From Temnothorax longispinosus (Eukaryota; Arthropoda; Insecta; Hymenoptera; Formicidae), in the NCBI RefSeq assembly GCF_030848805.1, contig NC_092360.1:20377701-20441700 (forward strand): a DNA stretch of 64,000 bases. Direction: 5' to 3'. A program made the translations under genes and the position numbers. The notes below the pieces were generated by a model, which worked only from the letters and a program-made list of their open reading frames with translations, had not been told where the DNA came from and ran no database searches. Within the stretch, counting starts at the first letter, position 1. Every line of letters begins with the position of its first letter. Shown here piece by piece: positions 57,521 through 64,000 of this stretch.

Positions 57521-59444
57521 ATCATAGCAACGTAATGGTATCATTTCAATGATTGCGTTTAGTTTAAAAGGTAATGCAAAATTATGATGCAACCACTTCT
57601 CGCGCGATCGACGTACGCATTTGATTATGTCGCGCGGTTATTTGCGGCAAATCAGCAGTTTAGCGCAGCCCGTAATGACAGGATCGTGATGTATTAGCGA
57701 TTTTCAGCATCCGTTCGACCGCGCGCACCTAATAGCCGCGTCGTGTTAGAATGCATGTATAGTATACATGCATGGCCGCGGGATCCATTCGCAAATGCTC
57801 TCGCGTGTGCATAAGCACGAGCGCGAGCGCGCGCTTCATAATTCTCGCATACCGCGAATCGTCGCTCTTTTGCAATTCGCTTAACGACCCCGGCACACCT
57901 GTTGCAGAAACAGGTAGCAATGATCTCGTCGTGCCAGTTTCTTTTCTCCGTACTAGGGAGAAGCGATATCGGAATATCTGTCAGAAAGGTTGACGTTCCG
58001 AGCTGCCGATGGAACCATTAAATCCGCGCTATTTTACACAAGTTACTTGCGCAAAGTTCATAAAATAAAATTGCACGATAGTTACGCTTATTTACATTCT
58101 TAAAGTTATGGATTTACATTTTTTCAGGAGGAAGAGGGATGCATAAAGAGGGAGAAAACAATCTTTTCAGCTTTGTCGAAATTTGAAAATAATGCGACCT
58201 AATATCAAATAAAAATTAATCAAAATCAAGGACTCGAAATCTCTTTGATGTAACGGAATAATTTGAATTCCGCGTTTACACGCGTCGACGCGTTAAGACG
58301 CGCGGATTGCGGAATGACAAGATCCGAAGGGAGACGATAACTGGTTTACGCCACGCAAAGGAAGCCCGACGAGATAGGACGATGCCGCGCAAAGGCGGCG
58401 GGCGGCGGCGCAAGGCGCAAGGCGCAATTGCGATCGGGGCGATGAGGTAAAAAAGGGAAGAGCCGCGCGCGGAGAGCATCATCGGAAGCGAACGGCGCCC
58501 GAGGTTATTGCCGGAGCGAGAAGGACGGGCGGAATGAGTTCGAACGAAGTGCTACACGCCCATTCCCGCTTAGAATCTAGTCTACCGGAAATTTGCAGTT
58601 ACCTTGCATTCCACGCAGGGTCGAACGCCCCGGGGGAGGGAGACGCCTAGCTCCGATCCCGCCGCGGGGATCGTTAATTGCTCGTGGCTGAAACGGGATT
58701 TCCAATTTCTGCATTCGTCGCGCGGGGATAACTTTCATCCGCCGGATGGAAAAAATAGATTTAACGGCGGAAAGTGTTGTCGGACGGTGTATACACTGTA
58801 TACTTACGTTATTATATCAATGAAAGCGCGCGCTTAAAATTCCGCGAGGTTGAGACACGAAGGTGACAACGTCGTTGTCTTCGTTTGAATTTATTTCGCG
58901 AGATTTGATTTTTCATTACGTCGACATTGGTCACATTATCGCATTGCGGTAATATTTTTGTTAAGAAAATTAAATACTTTGTAATTGTTAATGTTTTTCT
59001 GAAGTAAAACGCTTTTTATTTATATATTAAAGATATTTTCGATTAATTGTATTATTATTCACAGAATCGATAAAGAATATTTATGTATATTTGTAACAAT
59101 TGAAAATATATGAATGTAAGCAATAGCGAAGTGCTTTTGTTTTAGATTTAATATAGAGAACTTGCGCATTTATTTATATGAATTAATATTTTCATATTTG
59201 TTATCAGAAAGTTATCTGACCTTTTACTGAAACACAACGTGCAGTCAATAGTAATATTATAAACTTGTTCGACAAGTAAAGTTCAACAATTTGAATTTAT
59301 TTCATTTACTCGCTTAAACGCGAGGGATCTGAAGTAGGGCTGGCGATTTGCGTCGGAGAGTTAAAATTATACAATTATTAATCTAACATAATAGTACCGC
59401 GATATAGGCATACATCTATAAAATTATATGACAAAATCCGAATA
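57521..59444. other. CpG-rich then AT-rich region without a recognised gene
   Basis: 57590-58850 is CpG-rich, with a gcggcgggcggcggcgc run near 58400. Several short frames on both strands are unrecognised. 58860-59444 is AT-rich. A promoter or the first exon of a gene further right is possible but cannot be shown. Confidence 0.35.
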
Positions 59445-60287
59445 AAATTTCGGTAATTATGCAGTTTAGGGGAAGCACCTCCGATGACCTTGACCTTAAC
59501 ATATGTTGTCAAGGTCACCCTCCTGAGTGACCTTCAGAAGGTTTTAGCCGTCGCTCGTTTTTTATTAAAAAGTTATTAACAAAAAAAAGTTTGGTGACCT
59601 CACCGATTTCAATGACCTTGATATATGTTGTCAAGGTCATGACCCCGAGTGACCTTCAGAAGGTTTTAGCCGTCGCTCGCTATTCGTTAAAAAGTTATTA
59701 ACAAAAAAGTTTGGAAAATATAGCATATATAGGTGCATATATAGGTTAGTTGACGCGCTTTAAACACTTAAATACTTTTAAAGCGCGTCAACTAACCTAT
59801 GTAGGTTAGTGATCAACGATTTACTGCTTTAAATGTTGTGTTTTGGTAAAGCAGCGACTTTTTCGCAAAATAAAGTATTCTCTGCTTTAACAAAAAGACT
59901 TCAATTTATCAACAATTTACTGGTTTAAATGTTGTGTTTGGTAAAGCAGCGACTTTTTCGCAAAATAAAGTATTCTCTGCTTTAACAAAAAAACTTCAAT
60001 TTATCAACAATTTACTGCTTTAAATGTTGTGTTTTGGTAAAGCAGTGACTTTCTCGCAAAATAAAGTATTCTCTGCTTCAAAGAAAAACGTAATATTAGT
60101 CGTTTATGCCTCTCAGTACTTAAAATAACTGCTATATTTTCGAAACTTTTTTGTTTATAACTTTTTAATAAAAACAAGCGACGGCTAAAACCTTCTGAAG
60201 GTCACTCAGGAGGGTGACCTTGACAACATATGTCAAGGTCAAGGTCATCGGAGGTGCTTCCCCTAAACTGCATAATTACCAAAATTT
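59445..60287. mobile_element. 840 bp foldback element
   Basis: Outer arms: aaaatttcggtaattatgca, then gtttaggggaagcacctccg at the left; the inverse at 60248-60287. The arm match runs about 130 bp, through the ccttcagaaggttttagccg segment (itself repeated at 59531 and 59654). Inside are a short perfect hairpin (about 59745-59795, gttagttgacgcgcttta) and three tandem ~96 bp units. No coding frame. Non-autonomous foldback type. Confidence 0.8.
59812..60086. repeat. Three tandem ~96 bp repeats
   Basis: Units start at about 59812, 59908 and 60003 with atcaacaatttactg. Each contains gtaaagcagcgactttttcg and taaagtattctctgcttta. Differences between units are few. They form the centre of the 59.4-60.3 kb foldback. 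Confidence 0.8.
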
Positions 60288-60642
60288 CTAATGTAATTAT
60301 GTCGCAAATATATTTTTCGAAGCTTCGAAGCTGTCGAAAGTAACAGTCCTGAAGTTGCGCGCGAGTCACATATCTGACCGGCTGACAGGTCGGCCAGCCG
60401 CTCTCCCCTCGCGACGACAATAATCGCATTCGGTATCGTTCGGTGTCAATTGCACCTTTGTGCCGGGACAATGAGGAATCGCAGCGCGGCTCCCTTATCG
60501 TCGCGATTCCTTCATGCCAGCGATCGCGCCGTGTGCGCGCGATAACGCGCGCGTCGTGCACCTGACAAGGCGCTGCCGACCAATGCGAGCGCGCGCTCGC
60601 CGGCGGCCATCTTGCGCGGCCTCGCTTTCGCGTCGGAGTCGC
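60288..60642. other. CpG-rich block with YY1/Pho-like site
   Basis: CpG-rich, adjoining duplicated segment copy 2. It contains gcggccatcttgcg near 60604-60617, which fits the GCCATCTT core bound by YY1/Pho near many start sites. No exon recognised. Confidence 0.35.
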
Positions 60643-61400
60643 GTGGCTCGCCACGGTCTTCTCAGTGCACGCCGACTATCGCGGCCGACTGGGTGTTCGG
60701 GGATGGATGATTTTCACCGCGGTCGAGTCTCCCGTTTGTCAAAATTGAAAGAAAAACAAAAAGCGAGAGAAAAGAGCCCGGGCCGAAATTCGAGGGTTGG
60801 TCGAACGGCGATGACGCTCGACGTGCGTTATCGAGATTTTTGACCGAGCGCGTTTATTCGCTGTCGGCGATCGGTGTGCGACGTCAGTCAGTGACACTAT
60901 CCTCGTTTATATTTCGCGCGTCGCGAGGATCACGGCGTTGCGCTCGTAGATCGCGCGGCGTTTTTTTTTTCGACTTGTGTGCGCGCAACGCGCGCTCAAC
61001 GCGTTCCCATCGACGATCGACGTTTCCGAATTAATCCTGGATTACATCGGCGAAACGGTACTGCGATTGTGGTCCGACCAGTTTGGTCGAGCGCGACAAT
61101 CAACCGCTCTCTGCCCAACGGCGATTGTCGATGCCGACGTGAGCCCCGGTGACGAGGGCTGCTTCTTCGAACCTCGTGAGAGAAACATCCGCGGATGCGG
61201 CAGAGGTAAGTGCGATACGTCTTGTTTTAACGTAATATAAAACATACATCGAAGCATGGAGCATTTCGCACACACGGGATGCAATTTGAGAAATTGCCTA
61301 ACTTAACCGCGCGAACTTTGCATTGTATTGATTGTATTCCCGTTTGAATCTCGAAGTAATTTATCCCAGACCAGCGTTATGTCCAAAATCGAGACGTAAG
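60643..61400 (+). repeat. Duplicated promoter-like segment, copy 2
   Basis: Second copy of 49862-50780, lacking the MITE at 50165-50276 and with small deletions. It retains the candidate donor, in a stronger form (ggcagag|gtaagtgc near 61206). No FBXL4-like coding exon follows before the window ends. An open stretch before the donor (ELILDYIGETVLRLWS) occurs in this copy, and its counterpart in copy 1 is frame-shifted, arguing against a protein there. Confidence 0.6.
60703..60843 (+). CDS. Small ORF kept in both copies of the duplicated segment (copy 2)
   Basis: Same 46-codon frame as at 49928-50068, beginning MDDFHRGRVSRLSKLKEKQK, with only a few substitutions. See the partner for limits. 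Might be an upstream ORF within a leader. Confidence 0.25.
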   Translation: MDDFHRGRVSRLSKLKEKQKAREKSPGRNSRVGRTAMTLDVRYRDF

Positions 61401-61429
61401 ACATCTTTAAGGACCACTTCGGTAAACTT

Positions 61430-61590
61430 AGGGCCATTTTCGACCAAACTCCGATTAATTTAATCGTTGATTAGTCCATTGGAAATGACCAATCGTATTT
61501 GCTCATTAAGCAGATTGACAAATGCGATTGGTCATTTCCAGTGGACTAATTAACGATTAAATTAATCAGAGCTTGGTCGAAGTGACCCTT
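61430..61590. repeat. Foldback, tagggcca...tgaccctt type (copy 1)
   Basis: agggccattttcgaccaa and ttggtcgaagtgaccct are inverse ends, and tccattggaaatgaccaatc and its inverse are inside. About 160 bp. Confidence 0.65.
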
Positions 61591-61736
61591 TAGGGCCAGT
61601 TTCACAAGTGTCAGTTAACTTTTAATCTTAGATTAACTCACTCTTCGTCTTTTTCTAAGAAGGACGTTAGAAGGAGACGAAAAGTGAGTTAATCTAAGAT
61701 TAAAAGTTAACCGACACTTATGAAACTGGGCCTTAA
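61591..61736. repeat. Foldback of the ggcccagttt family (simple form)
   Basis: TAGGGCCAGTTTCACAAGTG pairs with CACTTATGAAACTGGGCCTTA; the arms carry ttaacttttaatcttagatt. Same family as the nested form at 50786-51076. Confidence 0.75.
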
Positions 61737-61856
61737 TCGTTGATCAGTTTATTGGAAATGACCAATCGCATTTGTCAATCTGCTTATAAATGAGCAAATG
61801 CGATTGGTTATTTCCAATGGACTAATCAACCATTAAGTTTGTCGAAGTGGCCCTTA
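61733..61856. repeat. Foldback, tgaccctt type (copy 2, partial)
   Basis: Inner arms tattggaaatgaccaatcgc and gcgattggttatttccaatg match the foldback at 61430-61590, but the left end is shortened against the preceding element. Confidence 0.55.
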
Positions 61857-61904
61857 AAGATGTCTTATGTCTCGATTTTGGAGCTTGGTCAAAATGGCTT
61901 TATT

Positions 61905-62053
61905 CATGGCCAGTATTCATAGTCGGTTCTTATATTTAAGACCGTCTTAAGTACAATCTTAAGATGTCATTAACCAATCACAGAGCCGTATTAGCATCTT
62001 AAGATATTACTTAAGACGGTCTTGAAATAAGATCTGATTATGAATACCGGCCT
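61905..62053. repeat. Foldback of the ggccggtattcatag family (copy 3)
   Basis: TGGCCAGTATTCATAGT and TATGAATACCGGCC bound about 149 bp of gtcttaag-rich arms. Related to 29666-29793 and 44852-45374. Immediately right of it, gacgtcttatgt and gcatgcgtgctgtctgg match the end of the 42472 MITE. Confidence 0.7.
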
Positions 62054-64000
62054 AAGACATCTTTAAAGACGTCTTATGTCCCCGATTTTGCATGCGTGCT
62101 GTCTGGATTCGCACGCAAGAAAAAAACACCGATTTACATTCCCCGAAGATATATTAGTTAAAAGTGATTTCATATATCCTTTTACTTCTGTTCAGTCTTT
62201 CTGTCTAATTATACATTAGTATAGATGCGCGGCAAGGAAAGTCATTGACCCACATAAATGCGATGGTCACAACACGCGGGATGTGTCGTTGCGCTTGCAT
62301 AACAAGCGGCGTTAATAATAAGGACACGACCGCGTAAACACGCGGGGACCACCTGCGCGCGCGTAAATGATAGGAATTTAAATTGCGCGATCCCATCGCG
62401 ATAAGCGACCTTGATTATGTGGTGCGGCAATGGCATCCTTGCCGGGCAGAAAGCGTGTCGCGTAAACGGCATAATCGCGTCGTGCATTCGGTGTAGGAGA
62501 TCCTAGCTTAGCCTTGCACTTTCGCCAGGATTAGCGTTTATTTGCCGAGTTTAACGAACGTCTCGCTTCGATTTGCGAGACTGTTGGAAGAAAGGGTTAG
62601 AGCCTGTACGTGTATGTCGAGCCTGAAATCGAAAAGTACGCTTGACGAATTTAGGAGGGACTGACAATTTATTTATTTATGTTGGAAAATTATTTTATAA
62701 CGTAGATATTAATCTGCGTTGATGAAAAAACCGTTTTGATGTTTCAGTCGCGCGGAGAGTTTATTCAGTTGATTATTACAGGATATATATAATATTTAGA
62801 ATGTTTCACTACTTATCTTTAATGTTCTTCTTTACATAATCTAGAAAGTTACATCTCGAAAGTGATGTCGCGTTTAAGCTCTAAGCTTCAATCTTCCAGC
62901 TTTAAGATTGTCGCAGATAGTAACGCGATCATAACCGGTTTATTATGCGGAACTTCGTTAGTCCGCGATCTACGCAATTAGTGCCATAATTGTTTTATTC
63001 GACTGCGGCGGTGTAATCGTAATTTAAAAAGCAGATATTGATCATCTGCTTAATTGCAAACGACAAGTAGAAGCAGAAAGTCAACTCTCGATATCGTCCA
63101 ATGTCTAAAAATATAACGATAATCTGGATAATGCAGTCTTTTTTCACCTTATTTCATTTTATGATACTTCATACAGTGTGCACAACTTGATATATTAATA
63201 GTAAGATAAGCGAGCTTGGAAACGTGCAATTAAAAACGCATTCTAAGCGCTAACGAGAAGGTAGATACGATATTGCGAATAACAGTACTTTATTTCTGCG
63301 GTACGAGACGGAGCCGCGTCTCGCAAATCGATTTCTTTTTTTGCGGTATAAGCCTCTCTTCAGTTTGTCGGTTCATTGTTATCCGGAAAATTTTGCCGAT
63401 AATTTGCCCACACGTCATTGTTTCTTCTCGAGAACAATAAGCCGTTTAGCGTGTTCCACTATGTACTTTTGTTCGCCGTTCGCATTCTAAATGCGAAAGC
63501 GAACCGGAGTTTACTTCGCATATAGACACAATGACTGTTTCTTAAATCAGGCAAATTATCTGCTCTGTTCAGTTATGTGGTTTTGTTCAATTTTATTTTA
63601 TTTTAATGCCAGGTATTCCAGATAAGTCAGTACACGCGATTTATCTTGTCAAAATTTTTCGTTGCAATTATTGCGAGAGTAAAAATCAAATTTTATTTTT
63701 TTCATTGTTTTTTTATATATTTATTTTATTTACGATATAAATGTTTGGATTGATAGGCACTTCCACTATTCGCATAAGCACAATATATTTCTTATCGTCT
63801 CTCCTACTATCCTTATATTTCGCGATGTAAATATCGCAAAAGCGATATTTCTAACAATATATGGGAAGTTTGACTTCCGATCGAATCACCACGAAAGTAT
63901 ATTATTGCGAAAGTTCTTGAAAAATATTGATTTACGTTTTATACATTCTTTCATGAAACAGTGGAAAAATTTTAACCATATATTGAGTTGTATCAATTGC
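62054..64000. other. Right-edge region without a recognised gene
   Basis: Mixed composition to about 62600, then AT-rich. Short frames on both strands are unrecognised. Nothing here has a splice-supported coding look. Confidence 0.35.

Noticed and set aside
59812..60086. CRISPR-like array
   Set aside because: Three near-identical ~96 bp units without unique spacers, in a eukaryotic foldback element.
60202..60654. - strand frame of 150 codons
   Set aside because: Covers the right arm of the foldback and CpG-rich DNA; Arg-rich chance product.

Overview
The window is insect nuclear DNA. Its genes are split by short introns with GT/AG borders, it has no operons or Shine-Dalgarno sites, it is AT-rich between genes with CpG-rich islands at promoters, and it is unusually dense in foldback (MITE-like) elements. 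The proteins look most like Hymenoptera, probably an ant; that placement comes from general likeness, not from a search. All exon models below were built by hand from reading frame, splice signals and remembered family sequence.

Layout, left to right. About 0-11 kb: kayak (Fos-family bZIP), + strand, with a 7.1 kb first intron holding several inverted-repeat elements. 11.8-15.4 kb: mitochondrial ribosome-releasing factor 2 (EF-G2/GFM2), - strand, head-to-head with TAX1BP3, a one-PDZ protein at 16.3-17.3 kb. 21.8-26.7 kb: real-time (SEC14L1-like: PRELI, CRAL-TRIO and GOLD domains), - strand, 14 coding exons found and the first one missing. 28.6-42.1 kb: a tandem array of three BTB-BACK-Kelch genes of the KLHL1/4/5 type. 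Copy A is open throughout; copy B has a one-base frameshift; copy C has lost a splice donor next to a new hairpin insertion. 43.6-46.7 kb: a small single-membrane-span protein followed within 50 bases by UBXN6, perhaps on one transcript. 51.2-54.6 kb: FBXL4 (discoidin-like, F-box, LRR), whose last coding exon is split by a 767 bp retrotransposon fragment with a 16 bp target duplication. 55.6-57.5 kb: an RNA polymerase I subunit RPA43 (POLR1F) locus that looks broken, with a frameshift on the + strand and a lysine-rich tail with internal repeats on the opposite strand. 57.5-64 kb: no confident gene, but a large foldback element, a MITE cluster and a second copy of the putative FBXL4 promoter/first-exon segment.

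The strongest observations are: (1) in the KLHL array, protein differences fall mainly at propeller-blade loops while introns are almost identical, which looks like diversification of a substrate-binding face; (2) the fresh exonic insertion in FBXL4, where the duplicated target site itself supplies an in-frame splice acceptor; (3) the broken and partly inverted RPA43 locus; (4) the duplicated promoter-like segment carrying a small ORF preserved in both copies. The genes serve unrelated jobs (transcription, mitochondrial translation and quality control, lipid transfer, ubiquitin and p97 pathways) and are not expected to act as a unit.
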